64,000 nt of DNA from positions 493,278 to 557,277 of the forward strand of contig NZ_RHHT01000002.1 in assembly GCF_003710985.1 (NCBI RefSeq). Direction: 5' to 3'. Position 1 is the first letter of the stretch. Every line of letters starts with the position of its first letter. The notes under the pieces were generated by a model. That model did no database searches, was not told the origin of the DNA, and saw only the letters and a list, made by a program, of their open reading frames with translations. The stretch comes from Brevibacillus panacihumi (GTDB taxonomy: Bacteria > Bacillota > Bacilli > Brevibacillales > Brevibacillaceae). The position numbers were made by a program, and so were the translations under genes. Shown piece by piece: positions 24,784 through 33,766 of the stretch.

Positions 24784-26631
24784 TTAATGCTGGATGGTGA
24801 CGCGGTACTCCCGAAGCCAATAATCCAACTGAGCGAGAAACGCGAACAATTGCGGCGTGCTCATCAATTGACCGAAAAAGGGGATGCCGGAGGCTTTGGC
24901 GTCCATGGCTGCGATTTGCCGAATGGCAGGTACGTCGATGAGGGGAAGCAGGGGAGAGGTCGAATCATCCAGAATCTGCAGCAGCCACGAGCGAACTGCT
25001 TCCGTGTACGCAGGGTTATGAGTTTTGGGATAGGGGCTTTTCTTTCGGTACAGAACCTCGTCCGGCAGGCAGCCCTCCATTGCTTTTCTCAGGATGCCCT
25101 TTTCGCGGTTGCCGTACATTTTCAGCTCCCAGGGAATATTCCAGACGTATTCTACAATCCGATGATCGCAAAACGGGACGCGCGCTTCCAGACTGGCAGC
25201 CATGCTCATCCGATCTTTGCGGTCCAACAGCGTGTTCATAAACCAAGCAAGATTGAGGTAGAACATCTCCCTGCGGCGGGCCTCTAATGGATTTTCACCC
25301 GGCAAGGCAGGGACCTCAGCCAATGTCTCCTCGTAACGCCTCGCTGCATATTCCTGTGGCTTCACCCAATCCCGCAGCTCGGGCGAGAGCCAGGCAGCGC
25401 GTTCCTGCGTCGCGCGCGCCCAAGGAAAAGTGTTCGCGAAAAGCATTTCTTCGCGATGGAACCAAGGGTAGCCGCCAAACACCTCGTCGGCACACTCCCC
25501 GGAGAGAACAACGGTTGTCTCCTTTTTAATCTCTCGACAAAAGAGATACAAGGAGCCATCGATATCCGCCATGCCAGGCAGATCCCGGGCAAGAGTGGCC
25601 GTGCGCAGGGAATCGATCAGATCCTCGGTATCAAAGGTGATCGTGCGGTGCTGCGTCCCCAAAAATTCGGATACCTTCTGAATGTAGGGGGCGTCTTCGT
25701 CGGGCTGAAAGGTGTTGGATTCAAAATGTTGCGCGTTATCTATATAATCGATCGAATAGGTAAAAAGCGTCCCCCGTTGCTGCTGTTTGAAGCTGGAAGC
25801 GGCGACAGCCGTGATGACACTGGAGTCGAGACCGCCGGACAGCAAGGTTGACACGGGTACATCGGCCACCAATTGACGCTGTATAGCATCCGTTACCAGC
25901 TCTCTTACCGTCTGTACCGTCCGTTCGAGGTCATCGGAATGGGGGCGGCTTTCCAATTGCCAATAGCGAAGGTGACGGAGCCGATCCCGTGTCACGGTCA
26001 GCATATAGCCGGGCCGCACCTCGTGGACGTTATGAAATACGCCGTGTCCTGGCGTCCGCGAAGGGCTTAGAGCGAAAACCTCCGCGAGACCTTCCCGGGA
26101 GAGGACCGGTTTCACCTCTGGATGGGCGAGCAATGCCTTCAGCTCAGAAGCAAACAGGAACGAATTGCCTCTTTGGGCGTAAAATAGCGGTTTGACTCCC
26201 ATGCGATCACGTGCCAGAAACAATCGCTGGGCGCTCTCATCCCAGATCGCAAAGGCAAAAATGCCATTAAGCCGCTTCAGACAATCCGTGCCCCATTCCA
26301 GATAGGCATGCAGCAGGACTTCCGTATCCGAATGAGAGCGAAAGGAATGTCCAGAAGCGAGCAGCTCCTGTCTCAGATCCTCTGTATTGTACAATTCCCC
26401 GTTGTAGACCATCGTACATGCCTGCTCCCGATGGAGGGAAGTCATCGGCTGTTGTCCTCCTGCGGGATCGACGACGATGAGACGTCGATGCCCAAGCCCA
26501 ACATGCGTATGGAACCAATAGCCTTCCGCGTCAGGCCCCCGTGAAGTGAGCCTCGTCGTCATTCTCTGCAAAACAGGCTGCTCCTGGGAAAGGTCTTTTT
26601 CCCAATCCAACCATCCGGTAATTCCACACAT
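24784..26631 (-). CDS. asnB: Asparagine synthetase (glutamine-hydrolysing)
   Basis: 615 residues. Start ATG 26631 gives MCGITGW, so the N-terminal nucleophile Cys2 is exposed after Met removal; ATGs at 26640 and 26637 would bury it. The glutaminase half has LTSRGPDAEGYW, GHRRLIVVD and YNGELYN. The synthetase half has the PP-loop LLSGGLDSSVITA, the LSGECADEVFGGYPWF loop and DRMSMAASLEARVPF. It makes asparagine from aspartate, glutamine and ATP. Bacillus has several paralogues (AsnB, AsnH, AsnO) with vegetative or sporulation roles; which one this represents is not clear from sequence. Confidence 0.9.
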   Translation of the reverse strand: MCGITGWLDWEKDLSQEQPVLQRMTTRLTSRGPDAEGYWFHTHVGLGHRRLIVVDPAGGQQPMTSLHREQACTMVYNGELYNTEDLRQELLASGHSFRSHSDTEVLLHAYLEWGTDCLKRLNGIFAFAIWDESAQRLFLARDRMGVKPLFYAQRGNSFLFASELKALLAHPEVKPVLSREGLAEVFALSPSRTPGHGVFHNVHEVRPGYMLTVTRDRLRHLRYWQLESRPHSDDLERTVQTVRELVTDAIQRQLVADVPVSTLLSGGLDSSVITAVAASSFKQQQRGTLFTYSIDYIDNAQHFESNTFQPDEDAPYIQKVSEFLGTQHRTITFDTEDLIDSLRTATLARDLPGMADIDGSLYLFCREIKKETTVVLSGECADEVFGGYPWFHREEMLFANTFPWARATQERAAWLSPELRDWVKPQEYAARRYEETLAEVPALPGENPLEARRREMFYLNLAWFMNTLLDRKDRMSMAASLEARVPFCDHRIVEYVWNIPWELKMYGNREKGILRKAMEGCLPDEVLYRKKSPYPKTHNPAYTEAVRSWLLQILDDSTSPLLPLIDVPAIRQIAAMDAKASGIPFFGQLMSTPQLFAFLAQLDYWLREYRVTIQH

Positions 26632-26763
26632 CGTCATCATCCTTTCCCTGCAGCGATTGCAAACTCAGCCTATGCAGAATGCCCAGGCGATTTGTCTGTC
26701 CAGAAGGGAAAATGAAAAAAAGAGGGAAATAGTAGAAAGTCGGTTTGGAAATGGGAGGTTCAA

Positions 26764-28515
26764 GTGGACAATTTAACCATTATGCTCATTGAACGAATGG
26801 GGATTTTGCTTACTTTTGCCTTTCTCCTCACGCGAATCCCGTTGTTTCGCCAGGTGCTGGATCGGGAAATCCACATGGGCACCTCGATTCTCTACTCACT
26901 GATGTTTGGGTTGTTTGGAGTGGCAGGGACTTATGCGGGTATCGTCGTCAATGAAGAATCATATATGCCGGCATTCTGGATCTTTTCGCTTGCCGAGCGG
27001 GAGATGATCGCCAACTCTACGCTGGTCGGAGTGGTCATCGGGGGGCTTCTGGGCGGTCCACTGGTCGGTTTGGGAGCCGGACTGATCGCAGGGGCACATG
27101 TATACGGACTCGGGGGATTCGCAGCGTTGCCCATCGGCTTGTCCATCCCGATTACCGGCCTTCTCGCCGGCTATGTCGCGCGATTTTTTTCACAGGAGCG
27201 GGTTATTTCACCGTCGAAGGCCTTGTTCATCGGCATGTTCGCACCTGTGATCCAGATGTCTTTTATGCTCATACTGGCCGGACCTCCTGATTTGGTCAAA
27301 ACGGTCGTCAATGTGGTTGGAATTCCGATGGTTCTGACGAACAGCATCTCGATTGCCGTCTTTACTACGATGATCCAGATCGCGCTAAAGGAAGAGGATC
27401 GCAAAGCGGCATTGGAGGCGGAACGGGCTTTTACCATAGCAGAACGCATACTGCCTCATCTGAAAATGGGGTTGACGCCGCAGACGGCTCATGCAGCAGC
27501 CTTGCTCCTCCAGCATGAAGTGAATGCTGCCGCGGTGGCCGTTACGAACAGGGAACAAATTTTGGCCCATGTAGGAGCAGGCGGCGACCACCATTTGGCG
27601 GGAGAAGCGATACGAGGGGAATTGAATCGCCGGGTCCTTTACACGGGTATTATTCAAAAAGGATTGAATCGGGAAGTGCTTTCCTGTACAAAAAGCAACT
27701 GTCCGCTGCAAGCGGCGATCCTCGTCCCGATCCGGGAAGGCGGCAGTGTAGTGGGACTGATCAAGCTGTATTTTCGCAGACCGCAGCAGATCGGGAAGGT
27801 GCAGGAGGCCCTGGCGAAAGGACTGAGCAATTTATTGTCCAATCAGTTGACGCTGGCATTGACAGAAAAGATGAAAAGCCTGATGAAAGACGCGGAGCTG
27901 CGCATGCTGCAGGCTCAAATCCATCCTCACTTTCTCTTCAACACGCTGAATTCGATCGTTACGCTGATCCGCATCGATCCACAGCTGGCCAGACATATGA
28001 CGATCCAGCTTGGCACTTTTATGCGCCTCAATCTCAAGCTGACCTCAAGTCCTTTGATCTCGGTCAGGCAAGAACTGGACCATTTATACGCGTATCTGGA
28101 AATTATCAAAATCCGTTTTTCTGAACAGTTCGCAGTTCGCTGCCGAGTCGACGAAGGAGTAGAAGATGCCCTGATCCCGCCAGGCACCTTGCAGCCTTTG
28201 ATTGAAAATTGCATCCATCATGGATTGCGCGACATGCCGATCGGGGGAGAGATTTTGCTGCACGTAAAAAGGCAGCCGCGACAGGTTATCATCAGCATCG
28301 AAGATAATGGTGCGGGCATCCCCGCCGAGAAGCTGGCGATTCTGGGGAAAGTACCGACAGACAGCGAGGACGGCAACGGAATCGGCGTCCACAATGTCAA
28401 TCAAAGGCTCGTCAGCCTGAGAGGTCCTGATGCCGAATTGCTCTATTACAATAAAGCGGAGGGGGGATGTGTCGTCACTTTCAGCCTACCATTGTCTGGA
28501 GAGGAGAGTGCTTGA
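26764..28515 (+). CDS. LytS-type sensor histidine kinase (5TM-Lyt, GAF)
   Basis: 583 residues from GTG 26764 (GGGAGG upstream). Residues 1-200 form about six membrane helices with the 5TMR-LYT features GGPLVGLGAGLIAGAH and ITGLLAGYVARFF. A GAF-like domain lies near 225-350. The His_kinase block is IHPHFLFNTLNSIVTLIRID with the phosphoacceptor His, followed by an ATPase with LIENCIHHGL and DNGAGIP. Kinases of this class sense extracellular metabolites such as pyruvate in other bacteria. The LytTR regulator gene overlaps the stop by one base, and acetate-type symporter genes follow, so carboxylate sensing is a fair inference. Confidence 0.9.
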   Translation: MDNLTIMLIERMGILLTFAFLLTRIPLFRQVLDREIHMGTSILYSLMFGLFGVAGTYAGIVVNEESYMPAFWIFSLAEREMIANSTLVGVVIGGLLGGPLVGLGAGLIAGAHVYGLGGFAALPIGLSIPITGLLAGYVARFFSQERVISPSKALFIGMFAPVIQMSFMLILAGPPDLVKTVVNVVGIPMVLTNSISIAVFTTMIQIALKEEDRKAALEAERAFTIAERILPHLKMGLTPQTAHAAALLLQHEVNAAAVAVTNREQILAHVGAGGDHHLAGEAIRGELNRRVLYTGIIQKGLNREVLSCTKSNCPLQAAILVPIREGGSVVGLIKLYFRRPQQIGKVQEALAKGLSNLLSNQLTLALTEKMKSLMKDAELRMLQAQIHPHFLFNTLNSIVTLIRIDPQLARHMTIQLGTFMRLNLKLTSSPLISVRQELDHLYAYLEIIKIRFSEQFAVRCRVDEGVEDALIPPGTLQPLIENCIHHGLRDMPIGGEILLHVKRQPRQVIISIEDNGAGIPAEKLAILGKVPTDSEDGNGIGVHNVNQRLVSLRGPDAELLYYNKAEGGCVVTFSLPLSGEESA

Positions 28516-29249
28516 TGCCGATTCGAGTCATGATTGCGGAAGATGAGCGACTCGCACGGGAAGAACTTTATTACTTGCTGCAGCAGGAAGCAGATGTCGA
28601 ACTGCTGCCTTTTGCGACGAACGGTAGAGAATTGCTGGAGATGGTCGAGGAGTACAAGCCGGACGTGGTGTTCCTCGACATCAAGATGCCGGAAGTGGAA
28701 GGGGGACAAGCAGCGCGGATGCTGGCTGCTCGAAAAGAACAGCCCCTGATCGTCTTTTCAACAGCGTATGAGGAGTACGCAGTAGATGCCTTCAAGCTGC
28801 ATGCCGTTGATTACTTGTTGAAGCCGACCGAACCGACCCGATTGCGGGATACCATGCAGCGAGTGCGGGAGCGGCTGGAAAAAAACAAGACCGAGCAGGT
28901 CGCACCGCTCAAACTCGGTGCCAAGCTGCTGGTCGAGGAAAATAACCGACTTGTGGTCATTGATCCGGCGACGATTGTTTACGCCGTCAGAGATGAGCGG
29001 AATGTTCGGATCCATACCCAGAAGCAGGTTTACACAGCGCGGATGACGCTGCTGCAATTGGAGGAAAAGCTGCAAATGTACGATTTCTATCGCACACACA
29101 AGAGCTACCTGGTGAATCTGCAGTACGTGTCAGAATTGGAGCCGTGGTTTAATGGCGCCTACAACCTCATCTTGAAAAACGAAGAACAACTCCGTATTCC
29201 GGTTTCCCGCTCGGCAGTCAAAGACCTCCTGAAAAAACTGGAAGGATAG
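28515..29249 (+). CDS. LytTR-family response regulator
   Basis: 244 residues; ATG at 28515 overlaps the kinase stop (TGATG). Receiver domain residues 1-120: acidic pair EDE, phospho-Asp in VVFLDIKMPE, Thr in VFSTAYEE and Lys in LLKPTE. LytTR DNA-binding domain residues 140-244: RNVRIHTQKQVYTARMTLLQLE, FYRTHKSYLVNL and LRIPVSRSAVKDLL. LytTR regulators bind pairs of direct repeats one DNA-turn multiple apart; a candidate pair lies 36-67 nt after this gene, before the symporter operon. Confidence 0.93.
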   Translation: MPIRVMIAEDERLAREELYYLLQQEADVELLPFATNGRELLEMVEEYKPDVVFLDIKMPEVEGGQAARMLAARKEQPLIVFSTAYEEYAVDAFKLHAVDYLLKPTEPTRLRDTMQRVRERLEKNKTEQVAPLKLGAKLLVEENNRLVVIDPATIVYAVRDERNVRIHTQKQVYTARMTLLQLEEKLQMYDFYRTHKSYLVNLQYVSELEPWFNGAYNLILKNEEQLRIPVSRSAVKDLLKKLEG

Positions 29250-29255
29250 TTCGAC

Positions 29256-29285
29256 AATCCCATCTGATCAGATGGGATTTTTTGC
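29256..29285 (+). terminator. Rho-independent terminator
   Basis: Perfect arms AATCCCATCTGA / TCAGATGGGATT followed by six T residues, after the LytTR regulator gene. Confidence 0.9.
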
Positions 29286-29316
29286 ATGTTACGCAGGCAA
29301 GTCGACATGTTGCGCA
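29285..29316 (+). promoter_or_regulatory. Candidate LytTR regulator site: two direct repeats 21 bp apart
   Basis: CATGTTACGCA (29285-29295) and CATGTTGCGCA (29306-29316) start exactly 21 bp apart, the usual phase of LytTR-family operators, and both contain the GTT core. They lie 30 bp upstream of the -10 box of the symporter operon. No consensus -35 is seen, which fits an activated promoter. Confidence 0.6.
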
Positions 29317-29345
29317 AAAAATCATCCGAATTTTGCGAAATCTTC

Positions 29346-29351
29346 TATAAT
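29346..29351 (+). promoter_or_regulatory. -10 box of the first DUF485/symporter operon
   Basis: A perfect TATAAT with no good -35 at 17-nt spacing (CATCCG at 29323-29328). Its start would be near 29358. Confidence 0.6.
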
Positions 29352-29352
29352 A

Positions 29353-29368
29353 ACGTAAGCGCTTTCAA
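29353..29368 (+). promoter_or_regulatory. cre (CcpA operator)
   Basis: ACGTAAGCGCTTTCAA matches WTGNAARCGNWWWCAW with one mismatch (T to C at position 2). It covers the predicted transcription start, so CcpA would repress the operon in sugar-rich conditions. Confidence 0.7.
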
Positions 29369-29397
29369 TTCTGATTTATCTTGAAGGAGGTTTGTGT

Positions 29398-29748
29398 ATG
29401 TCTCAAATGGATCTTGTCAGCCAGAATTTGCACAAGAAGAACAGTGCCGGACAAGACATCTCGTTGACGACACAGTTTGTAACAGAGGAGGAGCTGGAAA
29501 AGGTAAATGCTTCCTTCCATGCGCAGCGCAGACTCAGCTTTTCATTCGGAATTTATTTTTTTCTCATCACCTTGCTTATCCCGTTTTTGAGCGGAACCTC
29601 TGAATGGTGGTACGGAACACCTCTCATTTTTGGTCTCACGCTGAACTTCTGGACAACGCTTCTGCTGTTCCACATCTTTTACTGGGTACTGGCATTTATC
29701 TTTGTCAAAAGGGCCAATCGCCTGGAGGATCAACTCAATAAGATGTAA
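29398..29748 (+). CDS. DUF485 family membrane protein
   Basis: 116 residues; ATG 29398 is seven nt after GAAGGAGG. Residues 28-110 form the DUF485 domain: TEEELEKVNASFHAQRRLSFSFGIYFFLITLLIPFL and LNFWTTLLLFHIFYWVLAFIFVKRAN, with two membrane helices. DUF485 genes almost always precede an ActP/MctC acetate permease, as YjcH precedes ActP in E. coli, and the protein is thought to support that permease. Here the permease starts about 30 nt later. Confidence 0.9.
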   Translation: MSQMDLVSQNLHKKNSAGQDISLTTQFVTEEELEKVNASFHAQRRLSFSFGIYFFLITLLIPFLSGTSEWWYGTPLIFGLTLNFWTTLLLFHIFYWVLAFIFVKRANRLEDQLNKM

Positions 29749-29777
29749 GTTCTGATACGTTTGAAGGAGGAATGTGT

Positions 29778-31598
29778 ATGCTCAATATGTGGGCGATCCT
29801 GATGGTGATTCTGCTAGTCGTCGTGACGATTGGCATTTCGGTGTACACTCGCAACTTTAACTCCAATACCGCCAACTTTTACCTGGCGGGACGCAAGATC
29901 GGCTTTATGACCAACTCGACAGCCATCTGTGGGGACTATTTTTCAGCGGCTTCCTTTCTCGGGGTTGCTGGTGCCGTATACGCATCCGGCGTGGATGGAA
30001 TGTGGTACGCCATAGGATTTGGGGCGGCTTTTGTTCCTGTGGTGCTTTTTCTGGCCAGCCCGCTGCGCAAATTCGGTGAGTATACGATACCAGACTTTTT
30101 GTTCGCCCGTTTTGGAAAAAGCCATAAAGCCCGCGTCATCGGCGTGGTCATGGTCCAGTTGATTTGTATTTTCTACCTGGCACCGCAGATGGTGGGCGCT
30201 GGAACGACTTGGGATGTGCTGGTGGGTGTCGGCTTCCTTGGCATGACTCCTTATCAGACTGGTGTTGTGGCCACTGTCGTCGTCATGATGTTCTATGTTG
30301 CGCTTGGAGGCATGAAGGGAACCACTCTCAACCAGATGATTCAGTTCTGGGTGTTGTTCACCGCGATGTTCCTTGTATTTGCACTCGTACTGATCAATGG
30401 AGTAGGAAATTACGCTTCACAAAACCAGCCATTGACCAACGCAAGCACTGTTACGGTAGCAAAGTTGATGGAAGGAGAAGAAGGGAAACGGGTATACGAC
30501 AAGGCGAAAGCGACGATGTCGCCTGAAGCATTTGCCACTGAAGTAGATGCCGTCGTCCAAAAGGGTGACCCGAACGCCACTGTTCACGTTGTTGTGCCGC
30601 AGGCGAACAAACTGCATCCGGATCGGACCATGGTGATGCAAGAACCGGGTCATCGCTATGATTGGCTGAACCAATTCTCGATGGTGCTGGCACTTGTCCT
30701 GGGAACCATGGGACTGCCCCATATCATGAATCGTTACTATACGAACCCGTCTGGAAAAGTAGCGCGTCTGACGACCCTGTGGGTGCTTGCTTTCGTCGCA
30801 TTCTTCTATATCATGAGCTCGGTGGTTGGACTGGGGGGAAGACGTTTTCTTCCGGAATTGGCGGGTGCTGATCCTACCACGGCAGCTTTGACCGTAGATG
30901 GCGTCCTGCTCAAATCCGACCAAATCCTTCCCGTCTTAGGGAAACTGCTCTTTGGCGAGTTTGGCCTTGGTTACGTAGCAGCAGGTGCGTTCGCAGCCAT
31001 GTTCTCGACGGTAGGCGGTCTGCTGATTGCTTCGGCTGCTTCCTGGGGACATGACATCTATGAGAACTACGTCAATCCGAATGCTCCTGAGTGGAAAAAA
31101 GTAATGGTTGGGAAAATTGCTGTTGTAGCCATGTCGTTGTTCTCCTTGCTGGTGGGACTTGGCATTCCGGCCATTGGTCTGGACACGGCATATCCATCCT
31201 TGATTGCGATGATGGTTACCTGGGCATTTGCCGTCTCGGGGGGCGCATTCGTTCCGATGCTGCTCAGTTCCATCTGGTGGAAAAAAACAACCCGAAAAGG
31301 GGCCATCGCCGGCATGATCGTCGGCGGAGGCGGCTCCATCTTCTTTATCCTGATGAACATCTTGAAAGAGACAGGGGTATTTGCAGCAGGCAGCTTCGGA
31401 GCCACACTTGGCTCGCTGGCGTTTCCATCGATCTTTATCGTTCCGCTCAGCTTCCTGACGATCTATCTGGTCAGTATCACGGATAAGAATCAAATGCCAG
31501 TCTATGTCAACAATATATGGGCGCGTATCCACGGCTCCGATGAATTGTCCGAGCGGATTCGCAAGCAGATGAAGGAAGCGGACCAACGCTCTGCATAA
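29778..31598 (+). CDS. Cation:acetate-type symporter (SSS family), copy 1
   Basis: 606 residues; ATG 29778 is seven nt after GAAGGAGG (ATG 29772 is too close). It is a solute:sodium symporter with 13-14 helices and the family stretch FYLAGRKIGFMTNSTAICGDYFSAASFLGVAG near the N-terminus. ALGGMKGTTLNQMIQFW and TMGLPHIMNRYYT are typical of ActP/MctC monocarboxylate carriers. A hydrophilic insert of about 80 residues (220-300) makes it longer than copy 2. Substrate could be acetate, pyruvate or propionate; regulation by the adjacent LytS/LytT pair and CcpA is inferred from the promoter region. Confidence 0.88.
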   Translation: MLNMWAILMVILLVVVTIGISVYTRNFNSNTANFYLAGRKIGFMTNSTAICGDYFSAASFLGVAGAVYASGVDGMWYAIGFGAAFVPVVLFLASPLRKFGEYTIPDFLFARFGKSHKARVIGVVMVQLICIFYLAPQMVGAGTTWDVLVGVGFLGMTPYQTGVVATVVVMMFYVALGGMKGTTLNQMIQFWVLFTAMFLVFALVLINGVGNYASQNQPLTNASTVTVAKLMEGEEGKRVYDKAKATMSPEAFATEVDAVVQKGDPNATVHVVVPQANKLHPDRTMVMQEPGHRYDWLNQFSMVLALVLGTMGLPHIMNRYYTNPSGKVARLTTLWVLAFVAFFYIMSSVVGLGGRRFLPELAGADPTTAALTVDGVLLKSDQILPVLGKLLFGEFGLGYVAAGAFAAMFSTVGGLLIASAASWGHDIYENYVNPNAPEWKKVMVGKIAVVAMSLFSLLVGLGIPAIGLDTAYPSLIAMMVTWAFAVSGGAFVPMLLSSIWWKKTTRKGAIAGMIVGGGGSIFFILMNILKETGVFAAGSFGATLGSLAFPSIFIVPLSFLTIYLVSITDKNQMPVYVNNIWARIHGSDELSERIRKQMKEADQRSA

Positions 31599-31620
31599 GT
31601 TCGTGTGAAATTCAAATCAG

Positions 31621-31668
31621 GATGTCTTTGCGAGCCTGAAGTCTCGGCTCACAAAGACATCTTTTTTG
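31621..31668 (+). terminator. Strong Rho-independent terminator
   Basis: GATGTCTTTG...GAGCC / GGCTC...CAAAGACATC stem, then TTTTTT. Confidence 0.9.
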
Positions 31669-31725
31669 ATATCCACACAGTAGTTTCTTCTTGAGACTCT
31701 CTCCTTACGTGGGGAGAGGCAGTTT

Positions 31726-31765
31726 AAGCTGGTCGAGGAAAAAGGGAGCGTCCTCGATGAAGACC
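31726..31765 (+). repeat. Copy of a 22-nt intergenic repeat, forming a small hairpin
   Basis: The 22 nt at 31726-31747 (AAGCTGGTCG, then AGGAAAAAGGGA) are identical to 63777-63798. Here CGAGGA (31734-31739) pairs with TCCTCG (31751-31756), with GGTC and GACC flanking. No gene is present in the 31599-31846 gap beyond a terminator and this element. Confidence 0.6.
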
Positions 31766-31846
31766 TAACAAGAAGGAACTGGGTGTAACAGAAAACACAT
31801 CCATGATATGCTAAGTTTATAAAATTCAGACAAGGCAGGTGTCTCC

Positions 31847-32161
31847 ATGAGCCAAAGCCCGTCCAACATGATCGACCACTCTGCTCTCCTTCGTCAGCTC
31901 ATTCAAAAAAAGAAGCGCTTTCTCATTCCAATGTGTCTGTTTTTTCTGTTTTTTTACTTTTCACTTCCGGTTTTGATTATTATCAAGCCGGAATGGATGA
32001 ACCAAGCAGTGTACGGCAGCATCTCGCTTGCCTGGATCTATGCGGCAGCACAATGCCTGATGACCTTGCTGCTCTCCTCGATTTACATGCTGCGGGCCCG
32101 TCATTTTGACCAGATGGCGGCACAGATCACCAGCTCCGTGGAAAGTGAGGAGATTACGTGA
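31847..32161 (+). CDS. DUF485-like short membrane protein, copy 2
   Basis: 104 residues with two membrane helices, FLIPMCLFFLFFYFSLPVLIII and SLAWIYAAAQCLMTLLLSSIYML, preceded by LLRQLIQKKKRF, the DUF485 layout. GTG of the next gene overlaps its stop. Its sequence is clearly diverged from the copy at 29398, so it is not a recent duplicate. TATAAA at 31818 is a possible -10. Confidence 0.8.
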   Translation: MSQSPSNMIDHSALLRQLIQKKKRFLIPMCLFFLFFYFSLPVLIIIKPEWMNQAVYGSISLAWIYAAAQCLMTLLLSSIYMLRARHFDQMAAQITSSVESEEIT

Positions 32162-33720
32162 ATCTATCCTCCGTTATTTTTTTTCTGGCGGTGATCATTG
32201 GCACCTTGGCGATCACGTATTCGGCCGCGAAACGGACAGGCAATACGAGAGAGTTCTATGCAGCGGGCAATCGGCTGACAGGACTGCAGAACGGGATTGC
32301 TATCGCCGGTGACTACATGAGCGCCGCCTCCTTCCTCGGAATTGCCGGCACCATCGCGATATATGGGTTTGACGGATTTATCTACGCGATCGGATTTCTG
32401 GTCTCCTATCTGATCATGCTGCTGTTGATTGCAGAGCCATTGCACAATTTAGGACGCTATACGCTCGCAGATGCAATCGCGGTGAGATTTGAAAGCAGGC
32501 TGCTGAGAGGAATGATCGCCTGCAGCACCTTGATGATCTGCATCATGTACATGTTGGCGCAACTCGTCGGCGCAGGGGCTTTGATCCACCATCTTTTGCA
32601 CATCGAATATGAATGGGCCGTAATGGTCGTAGGGGTGTTGATGACCATCTACGTCGGCTTCGGGGGGATGGTGGCGACCTCTTGGGTTCAGATCATCAAG
32701 GCGATCATGCTGCTGACGGGTACGTTTCTCCTCAGTCTGATCGTGCTGTCCCGCTTTGACTGGAATCTTGTGACGATGTTCGACTATGTCAAAACAGCGA
32801 CGCCACTGCAGGAAAAGTTCCTGCAGCCCGGCAATCAAATGAACGATCCCAAGGAGGTCATTTCGCTGCATCTGGCGTTAATCATGGGCACCTCCTGTCT
32901 GCCGCACATCGTATCACGACTGTTTACGGTAAAAGACGCCATCTCGACACGCCACTCCATCTACACCGCAACGTGGATCATTGGCGCCTTTTATCTGATG
33001 ACGATCTTCCTGGGCTTCGGCGCCAGCGCGTTTGTCGGCTACGTGGTGCTGCGCGATGTCGGATTTGGAGGCAATCTCACCGTAACGCTTCTGGCAGATG
33101 TGTTGGGAGGGGAATTTTTGACCGCCTATATTTCTGCTGTAGCCTTTGCGACCATATTGGCTGTCGTGACCGGACTGGTCCTTTCCGCTTCATCTGCTTT
33201 TGCCCATGACGTATACAGCCATCTGATCCGCAAAGGAATGGCCTCTGAGCGTGAGCAGGTTTTGGTCGCAAAATGCTCCTCTGTCGTGGTGGGACTTGTC
33301 TCCACAACACTTGCGATCGGGGCAGAAAAGATGAATGTTGCGATCCTGGTAGGGCTGACCTTTGCGGTAGCTGCCTCGGCGAATTTGCCAATGATCCTGT
33401 CTACCTTGTATTGGCGCAGATTTACGGTACAGGGAGCGATTGTCGGCATGGCAAGCGGTTTATTTGCTTCCATACTGTTGGTCGGATTGGGTCCCATGGT
33501 CATGAATACAGAGCATGGGTTGATCCTGCGCGAACCGTTTTTTTTGCTGACGAATCCGGGTTTGATCTCGATTCCCCTGGGCTTTTTGGGGGCGATCGTC
33601 GGCACGTATTGCAGCCGTCCCGAGCCGGGGGCGGATGCGCGCTATGATCAGGTGCTTTTCCAGGCTCATACGGGAATCCGGATGACAAAAGCGAGGGAAC
33701 AGAGGAAAAAGGGTGCATAA
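32158..33720 (+). CDS. Cation:acetate-type symporter (SSS family), copy 2
   Basis: 520 residues; GTG 32158 overlaps the stop of the DUF485-like gene by four bases (GTGA), so translation is coupled. Signature blocks: EFYAAGNRLTGLQNGIAIAGDYMSAASFLGIAG, VGFGGMVATSWVQIIKAIMLL and MGTSCLPHIVSRLFTVKDA. It lacks the long hydrophilic insert of copy 1. Two different pairs of this kind in a row suggest carriers with different affinity or substrate. Confidence 0.88.
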   Translation: MNLSSVIFFLAVIIGTLAITYSAAKRTGNTREFYAAGNRLTGLQNGIAIAGDYMSAASFLGIAGTIAIYGFDGFIYAIGFLVSYLIMLLLIAEPLHNLGRYTLADAIAVRFESRLLRGMIACSTLMICIMYMLAQLVGAGALIHHLLHIEYEWAVMVVGVLMTIYVGFGGMVATSWVQIIKAIMLLTGTFLLSLIVLSRFDWNLVTMFDYVKTATPLQEKFLQPGNQMNDPKEVISLHLALIMGTSCLPHIVSRLFTVKDAISTRHSIYTATWIIGAFYLMTIFLGFGASAFVGYVVLRDVGFGGNLTVTLLADVLGGEFLTAYISAVAFATILAVVTGLVLSASSAFAHDVYSHLIRKGMASEREQVLVAKCSSVVVGLVSTTLAIGAEKMNVAILVGLTFAVAASANLPMILSTLYWRRFTVQGAIVGMASGLFASILLVGLGPMVMNTEHGLILREPFFLLTNPGLISIPLGFLGAIVGTYCSRPEPGADARYDQVLFQAHTGIRMTKAREQRKKGA

Positions 33721-33766
33721 GGAAGGCAGATGGGTCCCACTCTAACGAAAGAAGGAGGGGGTACAT

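Noticed and set aside
28922..28940. Third match to the intergenic repeat (CTGGTCGAGGAAAA)
   Set aside because: Lies in the LytTR regulator gene as ordinary Leu-Val-Glu-Glu codons; identity stops after 15 nt.
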